DNA of 64,000 nucleotides from contig JASANG010001358.1 of NCBI GenBank assembly GCA_030248215.1, positions 62,001-126,000 of the forward strand. The letters run 5' to 3'. Source of the DNA: Enoplolaimus lenunculus (taxonomy: Eukaryota > Nematoda > Enoplea > Enoplida > Thoracostomopsidae). Made by a program: the position numbers and the translations under genes. The notes beneath the pieces are model-generated. The model was given only the letters and a program-made list of their open reading frames with translations, was not told where the DNA came from and searched no databases. Each line of letters opens with the position of its first letter. Within the stretch, counting starts at the first letter, position 1. Shown piece after piece: positions 19,041 through 30,600 of this stretch.

Positions 19041-19600
19041 CGTTCCCTCACACGATACGTACTCCTCATCACGAACTTCTTGTTGCTTCGATGTATCTTC
19101 TCACACGTACCAGTCGTTGCCAATTGTCCTTGACCAAACAAGGCCGGAGCGAAAGTTGGTTGACCAACGTTCTCAACCGAGTTTGCCTTACAATCTTTGA
19201 GTTTGTTGATTCGACATAAAGGGCACTTGAGCCGCGGCCACTGTGAACATATCACTTGACTTCAATCAACTTGTTCGAAATGCGATTGAACCATTGAACA
19301 TGTTGCGTCCAAGTTGATTCGAGTTCTTTGACGAACATTTGGCTCAACTGTCTGAGTCCCATCTCCACTTCGACGGCTATATCATTGTACTAAACTTGGA
19401 CCCTTCAAACCCAAATCTTTGAGCACGCCACCAACTGCCGCTTTTGACTGTGCTTGATCGACGTCGGTTGCAGGTGGTGCAAAAAATCGACCACAAGTGT
19501 ACACAGCCACTGTCTTGGCGGCATGTTGAACATCATCGACAACGTTCGGTTGGTGCGTCGTAGTCAAACTATGTCCAATGTTTTGAAACATTCGTCACCA
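18959..19600 (-). other. Unrecognised open segments, possible transposon coding relic
   Basis: Higher GC than its surroundings. On the minus strand, 19591-19382 reads 69 codons open (containing HAAKTVAVYTCGRFF) and, in another frame, 19255-18959 reads 98 codons with a CPLC-x8-C cluster. No family is recognised. Because CAGGG-type ends lie on both sides, a decayed transposase region of a larger hAT-like element is possible but unproven; an alternative is chance openness in GC-richer DNA. Confidence 0.25.
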
Positions 19601-19852
19601 ATTGAGGACCAACCAACGCAGTTGTCGAGAAATTCGTTACAAAAAACTAGCCGACTGCGCTCTCCGCAGAAACATAGACCATTGCTCCCACTTGCGTCGT
19701 CAGCACATTGATTGACTGTTACACAAATGGTGGTGAGCACCCATTGTCGGCACGATATGGATGTATGCGGCAGAAGGTGCCAGATGTCTTTCCACAGTCC
19801 CCTTCAGGGTGCAAAGCGCAACTAGATTATACCGGAATCGGAATTGGCATCG

Positions 19853-20247
19853 GACAGGGTACAATCGCAATTCCGATTTCGGTTAGAATTTCGATTCAAA
19901 ACGAGTTCCGATTCCGATTGCACGATCAATCGGAATCGGAATTTCCATATTTTAAATTTAGGCCAACTTGTTGTGATATGTTGTATAAACATTCTGCATC
20001 ATTTATGTGTTAAATTATTTTCTATATGTTAACTTATTAATAATTGATTGTAGTTTAGCTTTAAAGAGCCAAAAAATGATTGCCAGACGGTTTTGAGTAT
20101 TGTTGCCAGCCAACGAACAAATAAATCAATATTATACTTGTTAATACAAATTATCAGTATAGTCACAAATTTTGTAGTTCCGATTCCGATTCCGGTATAA
20201 ATTTGCTGTTCCGATTCCGGCATAATCCAGTTCCGCTTTGCACCCTG
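19853..20247 (+). mobile_element. AATCGG-type hAT-like MITE (family K2)
   Basis: Starts CAGGGTACAATCGCAATTCC and ends CAGTTCCGCTTTGCACCCTG. The interior matches 24007-24417, including TTGTTGCCAGCCAAC and AATATTATACTTGTTAATAC. A further reversed right-end fragment precedes it at 19805-19852 (CAGGGTGCAAAGCGCAAC). Confidence 0.8.
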
Positions 20248-20453
20248 GGATCGGAACAGAAAATTTATACCGGAATCGGAATTACAAATTTTTATACGGA
20301 TAATTTGTATTAACAAGTATAATATTGATTTAGGGTGTCTGTCGGCCGGCAACACTTCTCAAAAACGTCGCATGAACAAATCGGAATCGGAATTGGAACT
20401 CGTTTTGTGTCGGAATTCTAATCGGAATCGAAATTCCGATGGCACCCTGGTCC
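20248..20453 (-). mobile_element. Second K2 copy, inverted and internally deleted
   Basis: Directly abuts the previous copy. It contains AATTTGTATTAACAAGTATAA and TCTAATCGGAATCG inverted relative to it, and ends ATTCCGATGGCACCCTGG at about 20450. The two form a 600-bp imperfect palindrome. Confidence 0.65.
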
Positions 20454-20664
20454 CCGGCATCTGTCATACCATTTGTTCCAAAATTTCGGTAAGTCTCGAA
20501 TTAAACTTGACTTTTTGTAGGCAGAGGTGTATCTTTTTTCACTTGCAAACTTTTCTTTATGTTTTGCTCAAATGTCGGATGCAAAATTTCTTTGCCTTGT
20601 CCTTAGTATTTTATCTGACGAAAAATAACTCCTTACATTTCTACCTGTGTTCAAAACAATGCTA

Positions 20665-21084
20665 TCAAACCAGGCATGCCCTACACACTTTTCTATCTCC
20701 GCCGCTGAGATACCTGGAAAGCGGCTTACCTTCGCCCACGGCCACTGTCCAACGACATTGACCGGTCTCATAGATGTTTGGCCGGGAACCATCATGCGAC
20801 ATCGCCATAGATTGGTGTGTTACCACGCCATAGTAGAACACTGTCGCACCTGAACACGCCATAAACAGTAGCACATTGCCACTGAACTTCGATGTTGTTG
20901 CGCCTTGACGGTTGTGGGACCTCCTCCCGATTTCTAATTGAACAACCCCACTTGATTCCTTTTTGACTGCCCCATTACCACTGCGATACATTATTGTCTT
21001 GTCGGCTAACGTGATTGGTCTTGCCACCAGTCCATCGACCTGCGAGGTTGACGGCATTTGTGACGTTGATTCGACATCGACCAT
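20665..21084 (-). other. 139-codon open frame of unknown nature
   Basis: Opens at ATG 21084 and stays open to 20665. The protein has GATVFYYGVVTHQSMAMSHDG-like short hydrophobic stretches but no motif I know. It sits between K2-type repeat ends (20453 and 21128) in DNA of higher GC than the flanks. It could be a decayed transposon gene or a chance frame. Confidence 0.2.
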
Positions 21085-21127
21085 TTGTGCTGAATCGACT
21101 CTGCCCTGACGAGATGTAACCGCGGCA

Positions 21128-21365
21128 CCACACCAGGGTGCATCCGGAATTCATTCCTTTTAGAATTCCGATTCGCAACGAGTTTCGATTTCGATTCCTA
21201 TTGCACAATCAATCGAAGTATATATTTAATTCTTTTTGACGAGTTAACTTATCGATAATTGATTGTAGTTCAGCTACAGAACCAAAAAAGGATTGCCAGT
21301 TTGTTCTTGCGAAGTTTGTGAGAATTGTTGCCAGCTAACAGACACCATAACTCAATATTAAAGCC
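21128..21365 (+). mobile_element. K2 hAT-like MITE, right end lost
   Basis: Starts CAGGGTGCATCCGGAATTC and keeps TTATCGATAATTGATTGTAG and TTGTTGCCAGCTAACAG, then stops matching at about 21365, roughly 320 bases before the USP47 start codon. Confidence 0.65.
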
Positions 21366-21681
21366 ATGCCACCTCACGCTCATCTGCTGAGTTTTCAGTT
21401 GTTCATGCTTTATGACATCTTCAACATTGCACTCATACATTTTGGTTGTTCTATGTATTTACTGCTGCTGCATATGAAGGCATTGTATATGCATTAGTGT
21501 TTTAACCGATAAGTAGCGTCAGCATGACGTATATTTTGCCTCAGTGCATCCGCATGTCACAAAATTGTGGGCATATAACTTCAAGTAATCAATCATTATT
21601 TTTATTAAATATTTGTAATACAGGCTGCTAATTCAACTCAATTTATATAAATGTAAGTAATTGCGTTGAACGTGTACAGAT

Positions 21682-24600
21682 ATGACTATTATTGAAAATG
21701 ATTTAGTGGATGAGTGTGCGTTTTGTAGAGTTCGCAGTTGGTACGTAAGTTTATATTTATTATGTGGGACTAGGTATATTTACGTTGTGTTTTACGTATA
21801 TCAATAAATAAGTAAATAAATAAATAAAACACTCGTTCAGGGTTCAAATCAATCGTTTTTATATCGTTCAGCATTGCCACAAGTTTTCATCACTTGAGCA
21901 TTGCAACTGGCTGCAGGAAGTGACTTGAATATGTGTGGTTTTACAGCTCAGTAAAAGGCAACACAAAGCCCAATGACAAGAAGACGTTTACGATTGGCTG
22001 GCCTGCAACATTAACTGTAACAGAATTGCTTCAGTTCGTCGCGGAGAAAGCTGACTTACCTGTGGACGAAATTGAGCTGCAGCTGTGCAGAGGTCACGGA
22101 AGGGATCCAGTTAGTTTTATGCTTTAATTTGTTTTTTCCCGATAGAATCAACAGTTAGTTATCTATTTCGCATATCAGTGTAAAGCACGGATCCATCGAA
22201 TATTAGTTTTTCCTCATACCGGATTTAGTATTTAAATTTGTGCACTGTTAATAGTGTTATGTTTGAGACCACAACGATATTGAAACAGGACACGGGTGTC
22301 AGTTTTTTGATAGATATAAAACCGGGACCGGATATCCGCATACAGCTGCGGTATCTGACATTGACAGATATTTTAGGTGAAAAGTGTAACATAGCAATTC
22401 TATATTATATATTAAGACAAAAATCACAATGTTTTGATCCGATTTTTTAGAAATGTCAAAAATAAACACTTCAAAAAAACCCAGATAATACTAGGGAACT
22501 TGTAGAAACAAAATTATAACTTATTTTAGCAAGTAGCAAGTAATACAAAGTTAGGTTTGATTCAGTGTGACGTTTTGTTGAAATATGCATTTTAGGCTCC
22601 GGCTTTGTTGTTTTTTGTAATTGATTGAGCCTTGATGCGTATATAATTTTTACATGATTAAAGTCCGATTTTGGTGTCGGTATTGTGGTTTGGCCTGGCC
22701 CAGATCATTAGCCGTTCCTTAGTTGTTAATCTCCATTGTGGGCCCTCGGAAGGTTATATATTTATTGACAACATTATACCGGAAGGATAACCAATGTGTT
22801 GGGTTTTAAGTTGCGTATAGCCTGAGATGCATCTAAAAAATATACATTTGTAAAGTATTGTAACTGATTCGTCGATCTTTCATTAGGTTTGCGTTTAGTT
22901 ATTGAGATCTTATGCAAATTGACGATGCCCTGGGGTCAACGCTTGATTTGCCGGGGCGGCCAAATTTTAATGCAATCGTTACTTGAAATCTATGCGCGTT
23001 GAAAAGCCAAAGAAGAATCAGGTGTTTAGGTCACGCAAAAACTTTATAAAACATTCTTATACCTGTATTTAAACATTATATTCCTGTTTAGCCTGTCAGA
23101 ATGAAACGAGCCAACTACGACTTGTAGTTAAAAAATTTGGCCACGGTTTTGTTCCGGCAAATCGATACGTAGTTTTGGGGACATGTGTAATATGAATTTT
23201 TTGACTTAGTTTTTGTTTTCCTGTGAAATTTGTCATACTACACGTGCGTAACTGCTTCGTAAGTTCGTTTCCATTGCAATTTTTTAATATTATTATTAGT
23301 AGTAGTATTATTATCAACTTGCTAAATATCCAGGTATATCGTGTGTGCTTGAACATTGCCTGTCTGATGCCTGTGTGTACGCGCTTGGAAACTTACTTTT
23401 TTGGTTTGGTAGCATAGAAAACCTTCTTACGTCTTCCATTGGTTTGTTTAGCTATATTTATAATTTCATTTTGCTATTTAATTTAGACAACGCAAAAAGT
23501 CTAATATCCTGAGTAGTGAGCAGTATTGGTAAATAAATTGGAATTTTGATGATGGGTGATCTTGAAGATTGTGTGTTATTATTATTATTATTGTTGTTGT
23601 TGTTGTTGTTGTTGTTGTGGTTGTTGTGTTATTATAATCAGTGCTTCTGGTTTAGAGAATCAAGCTGGCTGACTTTGTGGAAGGGTTGAAAAGCAAAACA
23701 AAACATACCAGAGTGAGACATTTCAGTGTATACATATTTTGACCAAAAGTAAAACTTAATTGCGCTGATTTTGAATAATTGCTATACATTACTTGTTACA
23801 ATTTTGTTACTACAAGGCTTTGGTATAAGCTGTGTTTTAGGTTACGTACTGGTTTTGTTGTTTCAAACAGAAGTAACTGCAAAATGTTATTTCTATCGTA
23901 ACTAAATTTGCCGGAGCCGTAGCTGGATATCCAGTTGTTCCCTGATCGATGCCTTCGTTGGCCGTTTTGTATCTAACGGGTACATGTTTGAAAGATATTA
24001 ATTTATCAGTGTGCAATCGGAATTCCGATTCCGATTAGAATTCCGATTTAAAACGAGTTACGATTCCGATTGCACAACCAATCGGAATCGGACTTTCCAC
24101 ATTTTAATTTTAGACCTACTTGTTACGCTATGTTGTATAAAAATTCAGCATCATTTCTCTATTAATTTGTTTTCGATAAGTTAGCTTATCAATAATTGAG
24201 TGTAGTTTAGCTTTACAGAGCCATAAAAGACTGCCAATTTGTTCATGTGACGTTTCTGAGAATTGTTGCCAGCCAACAGACGCCCTAAATCAATATTATA
24301 CTTGTTAATACAAATTATCCGTATAGTCACAAATTTTGCAGTTCCGATTTCGATGCCGGTATAAATTTGCTGTTCCGATTCCGATTCGGGTATAATCGAG
24401 TTCCGCTTTGCGCCCTGTAATTTATGTAGTGTACTTTTATATGCGCATATTTTTTTGAGTTTAAATTTTTCTTGGTCTTAGCATACAAAGATTGCGGTTG
24501 ATGTTCAATTGTCATTTCAATGTTACAATTTTACATAATGGAAACGAACCAAATTTTGACACAACAGCGACAGGAACAGAAATGATTTTTTTGGCGAGAA

Positions 24601-27600
24601 TATGAATAATTTGAGTTCAAAACTATTTGCCATTATTACCGAGATGCAACGCACTTTATTGTACACATGAGTCAAGGTGCGTGCAATCGGAATTCCGCTT
24701 CCGATTAGAATTCCGATTCAAAACCAGTTCGAATTCCGATTCCGATTGCACACAATCAAATCCGAATCGTAATTTCCACATTTTAATTTTAGACCTACTT
24801 CCGATTCCGGTATAATCCAGTTTCGATTTACACCCGGACACGAGTGTATGAAATGTTTAGAATTTTAATCAGGTGTTAGTGGTTGATTTAGACTTGTCTG
24901 TTGCAATAAGTTAAAGCGACATCTAGAAACGCCTGATAAGACGGCCGTCCCGTATGTAATAGCGAAAAAGCTTGAGCGCGAGCAACGGCAAACATTTTGA
25001 TTTAGTAGCGACGAAAGCTGAACAACGCGGGCTTTGGCTTACGGAGCCTCAAACGGATTTTTCAACTATAAAATGTCAGTACTAAAATTCTGTTTGAAAG
25101 TGTAACTCTGTTTGTTATGATTGGTTTCAATCTTTTGAAAAAAAATGCATTAAAATCAATGTTTGGCCATTTTGTTTGTGCAAAACTGTAAATTTACCTT
25201 GTCGTCTGGTATACGAGACGAACTTTGCGAGATATATGTATGTATATCAATATGAATTGTGTTGTGTGATTTAAGACCTCAGCAGTTGTGGTAATCTCAT
25301 CATTTTGAACCCAAAACTTATATATTTTTTAAGTATTATAGTATACTATACATTTTGGAGTGACCGGTTACACGCAGGGGGAGCGGAACAATTGTACCCT
25401 TAGCATCGGTACAAAATTCAATTAGCGATGTGTTGAACGCTTTGGTTAGGTTTACTTTTTAGCGTGGGAAAGTCCGACTGAAATACTGACCGCTTTGTTT
25501 ATATGTTTACCCCGCACCCCCGCCCGTTGAGATAGGAAATCTTGTGTACGTGGTTTGGCTTGGGAATACGTTATCTTATACGTACCCGTAAGGACCAAAC
25601 AAGATTTGCGTCATATGACAGTAAGGCAGCAATGAGCGGAACACTGGTCACGGTCGTATTAACCCCTGGGTCATGACATACGTATATACGTGCGCAAGGG
25701 AGATATGTCCATTGAAATTTTGGGTGAGACGAGATAAACGGTACTGTAATAGGCTTTTTGAATATCCTACGGGGTTGTAGAGGTTAACAACGTTTCTGGC
25801 TTGGTATCGTCGATCGCAAAGATGATTTAAATAACGATTTACCACCACCCTCCCGAAACGAAATCCTGGTTACGCCAGTGATTAGCTCGCATTAGTTCTC
25901 ATTGAGGGCACGTTGGTGTGTGTGTGTGGTTTTGGGGAACACTGTTTTATTGCGACCTGGTCTGATGAGCGTGGCCCCACTCGTGGCTAAGAGGTGAACC
26001 ATGAAGTTCTAAACTGCCGTAGGCCGTAGTGCTTATCTAGCGGCGGTCGCTTTTTTTTAGTTTTTAGCATCTAAAATTTACAACGATTAGATAAAATAAA
26101 CAGACGGTATTAAGGGTTTAAAGTGGTATTTCGAGTGATTAGCTGAGTAGGGTGAGAGAAACCTAGCTTAAAGTTTGACGTAGGATTTGAAGCCAGGAAA
26201 TACATGCGTAGTTAGTGTGGGTAGCTTGATGGTTGCGGATGGGTGTAGCCGGGACTCTGGTTCGGAGACGTCCAATCTAATTACGTAAGAATGTAGGATT
26301 TGGATTTTTGCATTTGTCTTAGTTGTTTTATTTGTCTCAGTTAATATTTAGTTTTTAACAGAAAGAAATATATTTGTTTAAGTCATTGAGGGCCATTGCG
26401 TTTTTGGGTGTCCCTAAGGCTGTATTGCCCTAGTTTATATATTCGGATGTTTGTACTGTAACATAGTCAAGGGCGTAGTTAGGTATATTTTGGAAATGAG
26501 TTGTTTGGGGTACAATTGGATGTGTGGGTATGGGTTCAGTTCGATAACAGACTCCGGCTTAGGTGTTGTGGGATTTTTGTTGCTGAATAGTATATTATAA
26601 CGCTGTATTATAGTATTATTTATAACCAAAATCACATTATTTCACTGTGAACTTTGTTTGAAATGACAATAATAAGCGTTTCAAGAGGCCCACTTAAAGG
26701 CTAAGACTCTTACAGTTGCAACAAAGTAAACGCCGTGCGAAAAAGGTTTATGGAACGTGACCCTGGGCTCCAAAAGCCTTGGCTACGGCCATGGCTGAGC
26801 TAAAACACGACGCCAGGGACGGAGTCGATAGCGATGTAGTTTATTAGAACCAACTTGTTCCTGGCCGAGTTAGGGTTGCGCTATTGTTGCCGTACGGCGC
26901 CGTCTGCGTCAGCCGTACGGCGCCGTCGGCCACCGTCCGTCACTACGGTGCCGTACGGATAACGGACGGCGTCGGGCGGATGACGAACGGCGTCGGACGG
27001 ATTACGGACGGCGTCGGACGGGTACAGCGCCCCGGTGACGGACAGCGCCGGGACGTCACGAAAACTATGGCGCCACTCTTGTGTGTTCGTAGGTTAAAAG
27101 TTTTAAGTTTGCTATTTTAATTTTCGATACAGCCTGTACCGTACACAAGCTGTATTATTTCAGTTGCGAACAAATTTCGTTGTAGCATCAAGAATGCTTC
27201 GACATAAATATTAGCTTAGTTTAGCGTTGCAAGTTAATATTTTCCAATGCGATAAAGTAGCTTTCGAAATCCTTGTTCTATTTTTGAGAAAAGGTTGTTT
27301 GTTAGATTTTAGCTTTTAAGTTCCTTTTATTTAATCTTATGGTTGTTGTACAGTTGAAAAAGAATCCGGTGTTTCGGTCATGCAAAAACTTTATAAAATA
27401 TGTAATATAATATATTATATATTTTATATTATATATTAAATATAATATATTGTATTTTATATATAATATAATATATTATATTTTATATATATATGGGTAT
27501 ATAGCATATGTATATTTGTATTCATTTTTACGTTACAGTATATCAAATAGCAGCAAACTATGGTTCAACTCAACGTTTCATTTTTTCGCAAAAATCATTG

Positions 27601-30600
27601 TTATGTTGCAATAAACGGTTATTTTGACAAAACAAAATACAGCCTTGAACAATATTTATTGGCCCCGGTTGTTACCGGGCTCGTCCCCCTTGCCCAAGTA
27701 AAAATTTCGACCCCCAAGCAACTATTTTACAATCAGGCTTAGGCTTAGGTTTACGCTTAAGGTTAGGGTTATTCTTAGGTTTAGGCTGACGCTCACGTTC
27801 GATATATACGTGTACGAGAACCTTATGTGGCTTATGTAAGCAGCGTAAACAAGGTACGTACGTACCTGGCAGGGTGCAACCGGAATTACAATTTACCGGA
27901 ACCGGAATTTGAAAATTTTACCGGAACCGGAACCGGAAAGTGAAAAATGCATTTGACCAAAAATTTCATTTTAATCGTATTTTTTGCTCTATTATTTGTG
28001 AAACAACCTTAGTCGAACAAAGGTATTTATATATTTTATTTGTTGTATTTTAGATTTTCGTTGTCGACTGAAGTGAAATCCACCATCAATGGCTTATATT
28101 CGGAGTACAAGTGGCTTTCAAAAGAGATTCTTAAAAATTAGCAAAGTTAAGAAAACGTCCAAATTATAACACCGGAATTTTTAAATCCGGTAAAATTTTA
28201 CCGGAACCGGAACCGGAAGGTGAAAAAATGCCGGAACCGGAATTCCGGTTGCACCCTGGTACCTAGTTATGTGCATAAAGCGACAGGTTAAAGGGAATGT
28301 TTTAGTTGAAATAAAAAGATGACGCGGTAAACTATCTATGACAATGATTTAAGGAAGCTTGGGAAAATTTTTGGTTTTTATGTTTCAAACACTTTTAGGC
28401 TATAACTTTCGATTTGCCCTGTGAACCAGATAATTTTGGCATTGAGGGATTACATTTTAAGGGTGTTGCACTATACTCGCCCCCCCCGCCACCGGACACC
28501 GCCTCACCGGCACAGAAAAGTATCGCGCAACCTTGACTCAGCTCTTTGATACAGGCGTGGGTATGACACTTGGCTCATAAGTTAGATTTGTGTGTATGTG
28601 TGTGTTTGAATGAATGCATGGTTTGCACGCAAAAGGCAGAACGCATGTACGGTTTACCAAACGTTTTGGGTTGTGTTCCTTTTGTGCGTGGACAGAGTTG
28701 CAAATGTGCAATTTGTATATAAATTACATAACTGTGGATTACTGTTATCCTCCAAATAATAAAAATAATAATAAAAATAATAATAATAATAACAATAATA
28801 ATAATACTGATAATAATAATAATAGTAGTAGTAGTAATAAATCACAACGTCTTTTGTTCGAAGTGACAGAACTAAATAGGCTCAGAGCAACACACTTAAA
28901 AATAATACTAAACCTTGCGTAATTACGAAATTATAAAAAATTGAAACAGCCAATTAATTAAGTTGTATATGTGTTTTGTTTTCAGCTGAGTTTAAACGAC
29001 GCATTTATGCAAGCAAATTTAAAGGAAATTGGATTTCAATGTGGTCTGGATAGAATTAACGAGTTGTGCATTTACGATTTGCCGAAAAATTCACAGCAAA
29101 CCGCCGACCCAGTCACTACGACGGCGCAGACTATCCCAGAGTGGAATACGGTGTCTACTGTGGCTGGTAGCAGCAGTTCACCACAACCTTTAGGGGTAAG
29201 TTGGTTATTGAAAATGAGAGCGAATCGGAAATTTTAAAAAAAATTTACACGGTTCACGTGCAGTTTTGGTGGTTTTTGCGATGCCAGGGGTTTGTTGTTT
29301 GTATCATAGGGACCTGTTCGCTACCTAAACCAAAGCTTCGCAGCCTGTAAGTGCCCCAGTCGTCATGTTTTGTGGTAGACAGATCCTATAATTAACATTT
29401 ATATACAAATTTTAGCTTCTAACGAACTCCCCTGATCGTTCCACACGCAAAATGTTTCAAATTATGGGAAATTCGATTTTTTCAAGTCCTAAAATAGCCT
29501 CTTTGCTTTCGGAATATTCTTCGTAAATTTTAAAAATTACTATATCAGTTTTGTTATTTGTGAAAACGTTTAATCTCTAGAAGATAAAAAAGCAACAAGA
29601 CTTTTATAAGTAGAGATGCCTTCATTTGAATATAAGCGTCGGCCTTAAATTTTTCTTTTGTGGGCAGAAAGTGGCAAAAATTTTGTAAATCGTATCGTTT
29701 GGCTAAAGCCCATATTCTTAAAATAAATGATTATGATTCATTACTGCGCCTATTATCAGTTTGTCACAGTTATTGACCCTAGCAAACTGCTGCAGACCGC
29801 TGATCTTTCATAATGCATACAAGTACTGTATTATTGCGAAACTTGTAATTGCTGAAGTTTGACTTAGTACAAAAAACAAAAGAAATATTGCTGAAACTGA
29901 TAATAGCTGCTACACACAGTTGAGAATGCTGGTGTAAAATGAAAATAATTTCTGATTAGTAACGCGTACTTTCAACACAGCACAGTGTGTATTTTTTAGG
30001 CTCAGGTAACGTATACGCGGCCAAGAACATTCAAATATCAGTTTTGTGCTGATTGGGAGGCGTCTACTGCTGGTGCGACACAGAAATCAAGGTAAAGTTT
30101 GAACGGCAGAAAACGACCTGAGAATTTGCTACGATGGTGTGCACACCACTCCGCCAAAGCTCGACGCCAAAATTCATTTGTCCCGGGTTCAAGCCCCCTA
30201 CTCAACAGTTTGCCCTCCGGTTCAACTTTTTGGGACGTCGAACGCTTTTGTTTAATTTTTCAGTAATAGGGTTGCAGCAAAGCCTGTAAAGTGTGCTTGC
30301 AATACGTGCGATCCGGCATGGTTTAATGGGATTTTGTGATTTCATCGATAAAAACTAGCCACTTCCCCCGCCCGTCAACATTTCTCCCGGTTTCCACTTG
30401 GGGGGGCGGCGGTTGAAGCCCCTACTTAGTCGAGACCCAGTAAATGCTTAGACGACTGGATATCCGGTTCCATTTTGATAACCGGCAAAAAACCGACATA
30501 CTCTACTGAGAAGTAGTACAAATCAAATACGAAACATGCTACACTTCCAAGCACAACATTAAGTTTGGGCTCTCTATGGTGGGGACAGTCAAGATCCTCG

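Larger units (their letters stand above)
21682..29195 (+). other. USP47 N-terminal ubiquitin-like region (exons 1-3)
   Basis: Residues 1-144. After [10 protein letters not shown] comes [20 protein letters not shown], a beta-hairpin followed by a helix as in ubiquitin folds, aligning with the human ITLNLPASTPVRKLFEDVA segment, and [12 protein letters not shown]. Exon 3 adds [20 protein letters not shown]. Intron 2 is by far the largest (about 6.9 kb) and is full of MITEs. Confidence 0.8.

Noticed and set aside
30120-30205. tRNA gene (GGGTTCAAGCCCC B-box-like word at 30185)
   Set aside because: No A box at the right distance and no acceptor-stem pairing.
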